Below are positions 32,319-40,375 of a stretch of 64,000 bases of DNA, in pieces. Made by a program: the position numbers and the translations under genes. How positions within the stretch are numbered: the first letter of the stretch is position 1; every line of letters starts with the position of its first letter. The stretch is from Candidatus Bathyarchaeota archaeon (GTDB lineage: Archaea; Thermoproteota; Bathyarchaeia; Bathyarchaeales; Bathycorpusculaceae): contig JAOZHU010000015.1 of NCBI GenBank assembly GCA_026014705.1, positions 1 to 64,000 on the forward strand, written 5' to 3'. Below the pieces are notes generated by a model. The model searched no databases. It was not told where the DNA came from and was given only the letters and a program-made list of their open reading frames with translations.

Positions 32319-33368
32319 CTAAATGCGAGCGTAAATGCGGTTGGCTGCGTATTTTCCGCTGCCCATTTCTTGTTCTATTTCCCTTAGCAGCAGTATCCGC
32401 TTGAACGTTGGCGGGTGCGTCGCAAACCAGCTATTCATAGCAGCCCACGTGTCCTTGGATTCCCTTTCCATCGCAAGCTCCAGCTCGCGCTCATCTAAAA
32501 CGCCGTCCCTGTCCAAATCATAATCCTGCTTGCTGTTCATTATCTGCTGGATCTCCCGCTTCGCCGTGGCTGGGTCTCCAATGTAGAACGCTCTGGCGCC
32601 TTCCGTGGGCTTAGGCGAAATCGACAACCCATAAGTGATTTTCGACAGTGCACTCTGGAGGCTACGCGGAGAACCAGTCACATACGCAGCGTAAGCATCA
32701 GCATAATGCTCACGCAAGCGGCTCAACCTCATGACGCTTAGAAAAGAAATCACGTAAACAATGAACGCGATTACACCTATGGCTATCAGCGCCGCGCCAG
32801 CGTTGCCCTCCTTGTTTCGACCTCTGGAACGCGAGCTGAGCAATCCCACCCGCAGCGTGGTCTGCGCTATTATGTAGGCAATCAACGGCAACGCCGAAAG
32901 CACAGTCATCACAACGTAATCCTTATGCCTTATGTGGGCTATCTCATGGGCTATCACGGCTTTAACTTCATCCTTATCCAGATTCCTCAGCAACCCCTCA
33001 TGCAAGGCTAAAACTGCGCTCTTGGAGGTTCTGCCGAAAGTAAAAGCGTTCGGCGTGTTGTTCGGAACTATTGCTAGCTTGGGCATCGGCAAACCGCTTT
33101 TATCGCAAAGCTCCTTAACCGTTGATTCCAACCACGGGTTTTCGTTCGGCTTCAAGTAATGCAGCCGTGTTGTGCTGGCGACAACCGCGGGGCCAATAAG
33201 ATACTGCAACAGTATAAAAAGTCCCACGCCGCCTAAACCGATGACTAAGCTGGTTACCGTGTCAAACTGCAAGAGGTATATTATGCCGAACAAGAAAAGC
33301 CCAAATATGAAGGTCGCTACGAATATTGATGTTCCCATCGCAAGTTTCAGTTCAGACAGCCTAGCCAA
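32319..33368 (-). CDS. htpX: HtpX-type M48 membrane metallopeptidase with an EF-hand
   Basis: The protein has two N-terminal transmembrane helices, the zinc motif HEIAHIRHKD (His141, His145) with the third ligand in LREHYADAYAAYV (Glu220), and further membrane segments between, as in HtpX. HtpX proteases degrade misfolded membrane proteins. Near the C-terminus is a textbook calcium-binding EF-hand loop, DLDRDGVLDERE (residues 284-295), flanked by helices, which most HtpX lack. The 349-residue length is about 50 more than typical bacterial HtpX. Confidence 0.93.
   Translation of the reverse strand: MARLSELKLAMGTSIFVATFIFGLFLFGIIYLLQFDTVTSLVIGLGGVGLFILLQYLIGPAVVASTTRLHYLKPNENPWLESTVKELCDKSGLPMPKLAIVPNNTPNAFTFGRTSKSAVLALHEGLLRNLDKDEVKAVIAHEIAHIRHKDYVVMTVLSALPLIAYIIAQTTLRVGLLSSRSRGRNKEGNAGAALIAIGVIAFIVYVISFLSVMRLSRLREHYADAYAAYVTGSPRSLQSALSKITYGLSISPKPTEGARAFYIGDPATAKREIQQIMNSKQDYDLDRDGVLDERELELAMERESKDTWAAMNSWFATHPPTFKRILLLREIEQEMGSGKYAANRIYARI
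32484..32519 (-). other. EF-hand loop coding segment in htpX
   Basis: Twelve codons encode D-L-D-R-D-G-V-L-D-E-R-E, with acidic residues at loop positions 1, 3, 5 and 12, Gly at 6 and a hydrophobic residue at 8. This fits the canonical EF-hand consensus and suggests that calcium affects the protease. Confidence 0.8.
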
Positions 33369-33478
33369 ACGCCACGCTTCTCCTGCTGACTCAGTGGAAA
33401 AGCACTTGTAGAATTAAATCTTTCTAAGCAAAACCGGAAAGTTATGCGCCTCTTTCAGATATGCACTTGAAGCGACGT

Positions 33479-34459
33479 TTAGATTGGGTACGCTCCGCAT
33501 ACCTTGCAGAATTGGATGCGCGTTTTCACGTAGCTCTTGCAGTAGGGGCACTGTATTCCGCCGTTGTCAGGGTAAACCTCAGATGGTTTCCCGAAAAGCT
33601 TCCTGAAATGTTCATAATACAGCAGCTGCTCCTTGTCCTGAATTTTCACGTCATCTTCTTCGAGAATGGCTTTCTTTTTCTCGGCGAATTCTTGGTCAGT
33701 GTACTCTTTATCAAAGAAGGTGCGTAGCACAGCGGTTCCTGTTCCCTCCTCTAACGGCGCCTTAGGCCTCCAAATGACTTCCTTCGGTATCAGGTTCTCG
33801 TATGCCTTGCGGAGTATCCATTTGCTGTATCTTATGCCTTCATGCATGTTAATCTTCAGCTTGATCGGCAGTTTCTTGGCCCAATCCATGAAAAGGGGGT
33901 CCAAAAAGGGCGCCTTTATGCTCATGTCAAGTGATTCAGCCATTGGTATTGAAGAGAAACCCATTTCTGCCCACATCTCTTCCTGTTTCTGCTTAAACTC
34001 CGCTTCTGACAGGTGGAACTGCCATGGGTAACCGAAAAGCTCATCCAGCGCGTCGCCTGTGAAAACGCTTTTGACGCCTTTTTTCTTCAGCAGCGTTAAG
34101 CCGATGTATACGGGCATGCTGTTTCTTATTTCCATTGGGTCGAATTTTTTCAGAGCTTTCACGACTTTTGGCGCGTTGCTGAGTACTTCGTCGCGGTCGA
34201 ACACGTGTGTTTCATGGTTAAGTTTCAGGAAAGCCACCATCTTCTTCACGTATTCGGTGTCCTTCGGGTTTCCATGCTTGAACGCCAAGGTCAAACATGG
34301 GATAGTGGGCTTGTACTTTATGGCTTCGTAGGCTATTATTGTGGTGTCTGTTCCCGCTGAGAACAAGAAGCCGTCAGCCATGTTTCTTTGTACGACTTTG
34401 TTCACTAAAGCTGGAATTTCAGGTAGAAGGTTAATGTACTCTTTTTCGTCAAGTGCCAT
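33479..34459 (-). CDS. Asparagine-synthase-like ATP-pyrophosphatase with zinc ribbon
   Basis: The 326-residue protein corresponds to the C-terminal synthetase half of asparagine synthase: a PP-loop FLFSAGTDTTIIAYEA (residues 31-46, SAGTDTT in place of SGGLDSS), VFTGDALDELFGYPWQ, MSIKAPFLDPLFMDWA and GIRYSKWILRKAYENLIPKEVIWRPK. There is no glutaminase domain. A C-terminal zinc ribbon (CPYCKSYVKTRIQFCKVCG) follows instead. It may use ammonia or a sulfur donor, and its substrate is uncertain. A zinc ribbon on a PP-loop enzyme is typical of tRNA-modifying enzymes such as TtuA, so tRNA could be the substrate. Confidence 0.8.
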   Translation of the reverse strand: MALDEKEYINLLPEIPALVNKVVQRNMADGFLFSAGTDTTIIAYEAIKYKPTIPCLTLAFKHGNPKDTEYVKKMVAFLKLNHETHVFDRDEVLSNAPKVVKALKKFDPMEIRNSMPVYIGLTLLKKKGVKSVFTGDALDELFGYPWQFHLSEAEFKQKQEEMWAEMGFSSIPMAESLDMSIKAPFLDPLFMDWAKKLPIKLKINMHEGIRYSKWILRKAYENLIPKEVIWRPKAPLEEGTGTAVLRTFFDKEYTDQEFAEKKKAILEEDDVKIQDKEQLLYYEHFRKLFGKPSEVYPDNGGIQCPYCKSYVKTRIQFCKVCGAYPI

Positions 34460-34671
34460 GCTTTTTCCCCCGTGATATTAGAGTTTGTCGCCTCTCGGCT
34501 ATTTAAGTCTATCCGTATGCATATAAAAGCTGAGAAATTGTAAACATACGTGTGGAAAATTCAGCAAAGTCTGGACATGCAAATCTTGGTTTTCTGAATT
34601 AAACAGCGGCGGCTACGTAGGTAACTTTAAAAGTTTTGAGACTTCGTTCTTATTGAAAGGTGCAACGTTAA

Positions 34672-35946
34672 GTGCGTTATGATAGTCACGACGGATGGCC
34701 ATACAGCAAGATTGAGCACTGGCCTCCAATGACTTACCGAGACCGTTCCGTTCCTACTCCTGAGGCTCTGGCTGCGTTTGCTGATTTTCTTAAGACCGAC
34801 AATTCAGCCAGCCAAAACCGGGAACTGCAGCCTTGGCTTCCATTCTGCGAGGGTAGATGCGCCTTCTGTTATTTTCCTGTAAGCTGTGAAAAACAAAATG
34901 TCGCCGCGTATATTGCCGCTTTGAAAAAGGCCTTAGGATTTTACGCTAAGAACAGGTACGTGCAATCAAGTGTTTTCAACGAACTTTACGTAGGCGGCGG
35001 AAGCCCCACGGTTCTCGCCAGTCACTATTTAATGGATATTTTGCAGTTTTGCCGCGGCAACTTCAACTTAACCCGAGACTGCACAACGAAAGTCACCGCT
35101 TGTACCAACAGCCTTTCCGACGACAAAATTCGCTTGTTGTCTGCAAGCAAAGTTAACCAGTTAGACATAGGCATCCAGACGTTTGATGATTCCTTGCGCA
35201 AGATGCTGCTGCTTCGTGACAGCGGCGGAGACGCTAGGCAAAAACTGAAGGTTGCTAAAAAACATGGTTTAAGCGTCAGCATCGACCTGCTGTACAATCT
35301 CCCAAAGCAGACAAAAAAGCAGTGGGTTGAGGATTTGAAACAGGCTTTGGAGTTGGAAGTTGAAAGTGTAGATTGCTATCCGCTGGATTTATATGCGGAT
35401 ACGCCGTTAGCGCGGCGAATTGCGGCAGGCGAGTTGCCGCCGATTGGTGATGACGCGGCGGAGATGGAAATGTATGTTGAGGCTTATCATCTTTTTAAGG
35501 AAAACGGGTATTTGCCTACTTGCCATAACAGGTTTTCGAGGATTAAGGAAGACTTCGATAAGCCTTCGTCGGAGGTTGTGGGTACGGGCGCTGGGTTTTT
35601 CATGGGGCACATAGGCAGTTACCTTTACTCGGACATTGATGATGTTAAAGACTATGTTGCTGCCGTGGATCGTGGCGTTTTGCCGATTGCTAGGCTTGCC
35701 ACGCTTTCGCAGGAAGCTGAAATGCGTAAAGCAATGATGTTGATCTATCTTCGTGTTCCCGTGGAACGTGAAGAATTCAAAATGCAGTTTGGCAAGTTCC
35801 CTGAAGAAGCGTTCCCTGATGCTTTGCGCCGGTTGCAGGAGAAACAGCTGATTGAAATAGCTGATGGCAAAATATGTTTAACTGAGAAGGGTGACCCGTG
35901 GCGGTTTAACATCGCTTGGGAGTTCTTTAAGGACTGTGAGAATTGA
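34672..35946 (+). CDS. HemN/HemW-like radical SAM protein
   Basis: A 424-residue protein with the radical SAM motif CEGRCAFCYFP (Cys59, Cys63, Cys66), the glycine-rich ELYVGGGSPTVL, VNQLDIGIQTFDDSLRKMLLLRDSG, and SIDLLYNLPKQTKKQWVEDLKQALEL, all typical of the coproporphyrinogen oxidase/HemW family. The C-terminal winged helix (EEAFPDALRRLQEKQLIEIADGKICLTEKG) is also typical. HemN decarboxylates coproporphyrinogen; HemW chaperones heme. Which activity applies cannot be told. It starts at GTG 34672 after a TATA-like TAACTTTAAAAG at about 34621-34632, and is followed by the nitrilase. Confidence 0.85.
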   Translation: MRYDSHDGWPYSKIEHWPPMTYRDRSVPTPEALAAFADFLKTDNSASQNRELQPWLPFCEGRCAFCYFPVSCEKQNVAAYIAALKKALGFYAKNRYVQSSVFNELYVGGGSPTVLASHYLMDILQFCRGNFNLTRDCTTKVTACTNSLSDDKIRLLSASKVNQLDIGIQTFDDSLRKMLLLRDSGGDARQKLKVAKKHGLSVSIDLLYNLPKQTKKQWVEDLKQALELEVESVDCYPLDLYADTPLARRIAAGELPPIGDDAAEMEMYVEAYHLFKENGYLPTCHNRFSRIKEDFDKPSSEVVGTGAGFFMGHIGSYLYSDIDDVKDYVAAVDRGVLPIARLATLSQEAEMRKAMMLIYLRVPVEREEFKMQFGKFPEEAFPDALRRLQEKQLIEIADGKICLTEKGDPWRFNIAWEFFKDCEN

Positions 35947-35958
35947 GGGGGTTCAAGA

Positions 35959-36708
35959 GTGAAGGTCAGCCTGATCCACCTGAAAGTCCGCGGTTCGCTT
36001 AGCGGCAATCTTGAAGCGGCTTCGGCTGGGATTCGCAAAGCCGCTCAGCAAAAACCCGCGTTTATCGCTCTTCCCGAGTATTTTTCTGTTCCCAACAACA
36101 TGGAACAATTCAATTCTGCAAAAGAAATCAGCAAACAAACCTACGCGGTGACGATTCGCTTTCTCGCGGAAATCAGCAAAGAGTTTCCAAGCATTTACAT
36201 TATAGGCGGTACCGTGCTTGAGGAGGACAACGGCGTGTTCTATAACACTAGCACGTTGTGGCGAAACGGCACATTGATCGGCACGTACCGCAAGCGGAAT
36301 CCGATAGCTGCTGAGCTGCGGGCTGGGGTAAGCCGCGGCGACAAGGCTGCTGTGTTCGCTACTGAGTGTTGTAAGGTTGGTTTGCTTGTTTGCGCGGACA
36401 TGTTTGACCCACCGACCATTAAAGCGGTTGTTGATTTAGGTGCGGAGCTTGTGTTTTTGCCTGTTGCTGCTATGGGGACGCATCCGCATGTGACGGGGCA
36501 TCCGTTGACTGAGAAGCTTGCTACAGAAAACGGCATTTACGTTGTCAAAGTTGGCAATGTTAGCTCCAATGCGCGGGGTGGAAGAAGCGCGTTCATCACG
36601 CCGTGGGGTGTTGCGCAGGAGGCGTCGGACGAGGTGGAGGATTCTGTTTTGAGTATCGATTTTGACTTGCAGAAGCTCAAAGCGTATCGAGAATCGCTGA
36701 AGAGATGA
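35959..36708 (+). CDS. Nitrilase-superfamily carbon-nitrogen hydrolase
   Basis: A 249-residue amidase-type enzyme with the catalytic triad of the family: Glu in FIALPEYFS, Lys in TLIGTYRKRN and Cys in VGLLVCADMFDP. The pattern is that of small-amide hydrolases. The GTG start is preceded by GAGGGG and lies 13 bases after the HemN-like gene, so the two are probably co-transcribed. The substrate is unknown. Confidence 0.88.
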   Translation: MKVSLIHLKVRGSLSGNLEAASAGIRKAAQQKPAFIALPEYFSVPNNMEQFNSAKEISKQTYAVTIRFLAEISKEFPSIYIIGGTVLEEDNGVFYNTSTLWRNGTLIGTYRKRNPIAAELRAGVSRGDKAAVFATECCKVGLLVCADMFDPPTIKAVVDLGAELVFLPVAAMGTHPHVTGHPLTEKLATENGIYVVKVGNVSSNARGGRSAFITPWGVAQEASDEVEDSVLSIDFDLQKLKAYRESLKR

Positions 36709-36746
36709 TTTTCCTCGGAAAAGCAGATGTCTCTGCATCTGCGTGT

Positions 36747-37631
36747 TCAGTAAAGTTTGGCCCATTCGTCTATTATGCGCGCCATTTCGGCGAAGTCGTA
36801 TCGTTTGAGCCACTCTCGGAGTTCAATGTTGTTTACAGCGAACTTTGCTACTTGCCTCGCGTTTTCTGCGTCGTGCACGAGCAGCAGCACAGCCATCAAG
36901 TTGTGCCTGCTTAGGTAGGCTACCGTTTTCAGCAGTGCCTCAGTTTTTTCGTTGTTCAGCATCTCTGCACTCAATTCCACAACTGCAGGTTTCTTCAGGA
37001 TTTTGAGGAAGTTTCTTGTTAGGAGGTCTACCCAGTAATTTGTGAAGTAATCCCGCGATGAAAGAGGCACATGGAAGTAGTCCACCAGTTCCGCTATGCT
37101 TTCAAAGTCTATGCCGAAGCGTTCTTTGGCGAGAACTGGGTCTGGATACATTTCCACGGCGAAAGTGCCTTTAACTAGTCGTTTGGCTTTTTTCAGGAAA
37201 CTGGTTATTTCCTGTGCGCGCCATTCTGTCCAGTTTAAGCCGCTTTGGCGCCATAGTTCCACGCAGCGTGGGCACACGCAGAATTCTTCTTCCGGGAAAT
37301 GGTAAAGGTTCAGCGTTACGCCTTGAATATCTTCCTTGTTTAAAGTTTCGACGTAGTTTAGGACTTTGGTTTGGTAGTCGGGGTTTGTGGGGCACACGAA
37401 GTCGAAGGGCACGTTTATCCGCCTATTCTTGCGCAATGCTGGACCATTTTTTGAGACCGCCACCATGTCCGGTTTTTCCCTGATGGCTTTTGCATCGCAG
37501 AAGCATGTGGCATCGTTTTGCATTTTTCTTGCGGCTGGGAAAACCGCACCGTCTGCCCATTTCGAGTAGTAAACATGTGGGTTGAACCCTGCGACTTCTT
37601 CCGGTGTGTACGTGACTAGTCCGATTTGCAT
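36747..37631 (-). CDS. Unknown TIM-barrel-like protein with CVCPRC motif, paralogue 1
   Basis: A 294-residue soluble protein of unrecognised family. It shares with the 39064-39963 protein the blocks VAVSKNGPALRKNRR (ISVSKDGPAFRTNKK), a CxCPRC motif inside EEFCVCPRCVELWRQSGLNWTEWRA, AEMYPDPVLAKERFGIDFESIAE-like segment and C-terminal EWAKLY. The alternating strand-helix order suggests a glycoside-hydrolase-like TIM barrel, with a cysteine cluster that could bind metal. The two paralogues flank the ferredoxin and CbiZ in opposite orientation. Confidence 0.65.
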   Translation of the reverse strand: MQIGLVTYTPEEVAGFNPHVYYSKWADGAVFPAARKMQNDATCFCDAKAIREKPDMVAVSKNGPALRKNRRINVPFDFVCPTNPDYQTKVLNYVETLNKEDIQGVTLNLYHFPEEEFCVCPRCVELWRQSGLNWTEWRAQEITSFLKKAKRLVKGTFAVEMYPDPVLAKERFGIDFESIAELVDYFHVPLSSRDYFTNYWVDLLTRNFLKILKKPAVVELSAEMLNNEKTEALLKTVAYLSRHNLMAVLLLVHDAENARQVAKFAVNNIELREWLKRYDFAEMARIIDEWAKLY

Positions 37632-37690
37632 GTTTCTTCACTTGCGCGGAAGAGATATATTCTTGCGGCTTATTTAATTGTTGATTCGCT

Positions 37691-37915
37691 ATGGGCAAAC
37701 CTAAAGCCTATGTTTCTTTTGATTATGCTAAGTGTCCGCCATGTTCAGGTACCGTCTGCGTAGGCGTTTGTCCGCTGGGTGTTTTGGAGGTTGGTTCCGA
37801 TGGTAAGCCACATGTTGCTGATGCCGCTGAATGCACCGTGTGCGGTGTGTGCGCAGACTTGTGCCCGTGTAAGGCGATTGCGATAGTGCATAACGAAGAG
37901 CTCTGTCAAAAATAG
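37691..37915 (+). CDS. 2[4Fe-4S] ferredoxin-like protein
   Basis: A 74-residue electron carrier. The first cluster uses CPPCSGTVCVGVCP and the second CTVCGVCADLCPC, giving eight or more cysteines in the ferredoxin spacing with an extended first loop. The start ATG lies only 60 bases downstream of the divergent TIM-barrel-like gene, and cbiZ begins ten bases after its stop, so ferredoxin and cbiZ are likely co-transcribed. Confidence 0.9.
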   Translation: MGKPKAYVSFDYAKCPPCSGTVCVGVCPLGVLEVGSDGKPHVADAAECTVCGVCADLCPCKAIAIVHNEELCQK

Positions 37916-37925
37916 TGGTGAGGTC

Positions 37926-39014
37926 ATGCGACAGTTTGAACTTGTTGGGAAAGGCGTGAAGTTAGTTCTGAGCGATAACGTGTTAGCTGTTTTATCCGAT
38001 GCCCCGCTTACTACGGTGAGTTCCGCATTTCATAACGGTGGCGGCGTGAAGACAACAAAGGTCATAATTAACGCTGAAGTGACTAAAGCTTACAGCGACC
38101 GTGTGCTTCATGCGAACCCGGAGGCGTTTCTCGAGGCTTCTGCAAGGAAATTCGGCGTTACTGAAAGCTATATTGGCATGGCTACGGCGGCAGCGGTGGA
38201 CAACTTCGCATTGGTTTCCAAAAAAACTAGCCATATAGGCGTCAGTGTGATGGCTACCGCAGCAGACAATGCAGGCAACACTTGTAACCATTCTGAGTCG
38301 GCAGGTGAACCTATTGAGATTATGGAGCACACTGGAACAATTAACATAATCGCCATAATAGATGGTAATCCGACTGAAAGCGCCTTAGTGGGAACAATTA
38401 TCACAGCGACTGAGGCAAAGATGGCGGCGTTGCGGGAACTGGATATCCGCAGCCGTTATTCTGGCGATGAGGCTACGGGCACGGTGACTGACGCCATAAC
38501 TGTTGCTGCGACTAATCGTGGAGCGCCGATTGTGTATGGCGGTCCTGCATCAGAGTTAGGGCAGCTTGTCGGGTTCTGCACAAAGAAGGCAGTTAAAGAA
38601 GCAGTCATGAAGGCGAACGAGTGCATGCCCAGCAGGTCTATCTTGAGCAGACTGAAGGAGCGGCATTTGCCTGTCGAACACTTGGCTTCTGAACTTGCCA
38701 AGGTCAAGAGCTTAGGCGTTGAGGAGAGTGCTATCGCAGCCTTGCTGGTTAAGGTTTTGCAGAGTGATGCGTTAGCGGCTTCAGTTGTGTGGGCGGCTGT
38801 GAAAATAGCTGAGGACATCGAAAAAGGCGTGGTCCCGCCAGAATTCGGGAAGCCCGAAACTTTGAGCAAACGGTTTGGCGCTTTTTTCACGAAACAGGCT
38901 GGCGTTTCAGATGAAGAGCATGTTGCAGTGGATTTGCCTCTTTTCCTGAAAGACGTGTTAATCGGCATTGTGCATAACGCGCTTTCCACGGGAAAAACTG
39001 AAAGCCTTAAATAA
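37926..39014 (+). CDS. cbiZ: Adenosylcobinamide amidohydrolase (CbiZ) with C-terminal extension
   Basis: CbiZ removes the aminopropanol side chain from adenosylcobinamide, which lets archaea salvage incomplete corrinoids. The N-terminal part (residues 1-235) is CbiZ: LTTVSSAFHNGGGVKTTKVIINAEV, GMATAAAVDNFALVSKKT, GTINIIAIIDGNPTESALVGTIITATEAKMAAL, VAATNRGAPIVYGGPASELG. A further 120 residues of predominantly helical sequence of no recognised family follow (SRLKERHLPVEHLASELAKVKSLG to LIGIVHNALSTG). The ferredoxin precedes it closely. Confidence 0.88.
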   Translation: MRQFELVGKGVKLVLSDNVLAVLSDAPLTTVSSAFHNGGGVKTTKVIINAEVTKAYSDRVLHANPEAFLEASARKFGVTESYIGMATAAAVDNFALVSKKTSHIGVSVMATAADNAGNTCNHSESAGEPIEIMEHTGTINIIAIIDGNPTESALVGTIITATEAKMAALRELDIRSRYSGDEATGTVTDAITVAATNRGAPIVYGGPASELGQLVGFCTKKAVKEAVMKANECMPSRSILSRLKERHLPVEHLASELAKVKSLGVEESAIAALLVKVLQSDALAASVVWAAVKIAEDIEKGVVPPEFGKPETLSKRFGAFFTKQAGVSDEEHVAVDLPLFLKDVLIGIVHNALSTGKTESLK

Positions 39015-39063
39015 CCTGCAATTTTATTCCGTAAACACAACACTGTAAAGATGGTGGAAACAT

Positions 39064-39963
39064 TTGAAGTTTGGAGTCTTCTTGTATCAACCAGAACCCG
39101 TTGAGGGTGTAGACATTAACTTTTACCGCATAAAGCCCGAATCAGGAACCGTTGGGAAGCCTAACCCTGAGATGTATACAAACATCGCGGTTTTCGGCGA
39201 TAACGCTTTGGCGGCCAAGCGTCCTGAATGGATTTCCGTGTCTAAGGATGGTCCCGCTTTCCGCACCAACAAAAAGTACAATTTGCGCTGGGATGTCTTA
39301 TGCATGACGAACCCTGAAGTGCGCGAATACAACCTCAAGTTAATCGAGGAATGCGCGCGGAAAACACCAGGCATCAGCATCAGTAGCCAGCATTTTGCTG
39401 AGCGTGACTTCTGCGTGTGCCCAAGGTGCGTTGAGCAGTGGCGCACGAGCGGGTTGAACTGGGTAGACTGGCGCGCGAAAACCGTTACCGCCTTCCTGAA
39501 AGAAGTTCGTGAACGCGTAGTGGGTAAACCCTTGTTTGTGAACTGCTTGCCTGACCCATTGCTGGGCAAAGTGCGGTTCGGATACGATTTTGAGGCTATG
39601 GCTGAATACGCCGACTACTTTGTCATTCCAATGTTCAGCAAAGCGTACCCGACGCCGTGGTACTGGGAAACCATCGCTCGAGGCTACAAGAGCTTCTTGA
39701 AGAAGCCAGTTTTCGTGAATTTCTATGTGCGTGGTCCAGGCGAAACATGGGAGACAGTTGCGCCGCACAGGCAGATTATGACAGTGGCAACGCGCGCAGC
39801 GAGAACAGGCATTGACGGCGTAATCTTCTTGGCGGAGAAAGCGCAGTGGATACGGGAGTTCCAGCAGAAAGTCGTTGAGGACAAGGAGTGGCGGAAAGAA
39901 CTGGAAGGCTACGGCGGAGACGAAGTCCTAGAACTTTTCAACAGATGGGAAAAACTGTTCTAA
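39064..39963 (+). CDS. Unknown TIM-barrel-like protein with CVCPRC motif, paralogue 2
   Basis: This 299-residue protein is the paralogue of 36747-37631. Shared blocks include ISVSKDGPAFRTNKK, CVCPRCVEQWRTSGLNWVDWRAKTVTAFLKEV, and a C-terminal LFNRWEKLF. FVNCLPDPLLGKVRFGYDFEAMAEYADYFVIPMF and VFVNFYVRGPGETWETVAP look like barrel strands ending in polar loops. It starts at TTG 39064 after GGTGG and lies 49 bases after cbiZ, so it may be in the same transcript. Function unknown. Confidence 0.65.
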   Translation: MKFGVFLYQPEPVEGVDINFYRIKPESGTVGKPNPEMYTNIAVFGDNALAAKRPEWISVSKDGPAFRTNKKYNLRWDVLCMTNPEVREYNLKLIEECARKTPGISISSQHFAERDFCVCPRCVEQWRTSGLNWVDWRAKTVTAFLKEVRERVVGKPLFVNCLPDPLLGKVRFGYDFEAMAEYADYFVIPMFSKAYPTPWYWETIARGYKSFLKKPVFVNFYVRGPGETWETVAPHRQIMTVATRAARTGIDGVIFLAEKAQWIREFQQKVVEDKEWRKELEGYGGDEVLELFNRWEKLF

Positions 39964-40375
39964 ACGTCTCCTTTCCCTTTTTCTGCTGTTACTTCTTGCT
40001 GGAAAACCTCAACACTGTGCCACACAAAAACGGCTCATGCAAAAACCGACCCCAAAGGCAGACCTCATCTTCTCACCTGCACAAACAAAGCCGAAAACCA
40101 AACACAAAAACCCCAAAAACCAACAAACAACTCACCCACTCTCAAACGCCGCACAACAACAAATACCCAATCGCCGCTTAACAGCCCAATCGCGTTTCAC
40201 GGCAGAAACCCTTCAGACGGTTCATACCACACAGCGCCTCCAACACTATATAAATCACCTTTAAATAGGGGGGCTATAAACTGCCTCAAACGCTAGCACA
40301 CACAACTCCGAAAAACCACTACAAACACGATTTTCCAATGAATCACTCACAAATAAAAAAGAAAATGGGGAAAGT
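39964..40375. other. Convergent gap with a TATA-like element and low-complexity stretch
   Basis: The 412 bases between the CVCPRC paralogue and the pgk stop hold no convincing gene. Around 40080-40135 the plus strand is almost free of G and T (ACAAACAAAGCC, then repeated AAC and CCC), a strand-asymmetric stretch. At 40247-40267 there is TATATAAAT, then TTTAAATA followed by GGGGGGCTATAAA. A transcript from there would run antisense into the pgk 3' end. Confidence 0.4.

Noticed and set aside
40080-40140. A/C-rich stretch taken as a possible CRISPR array or repeat array
   Set aside because: No evenly spaced repeats or spacers are present; it is only strand-asymmetric low complexity.
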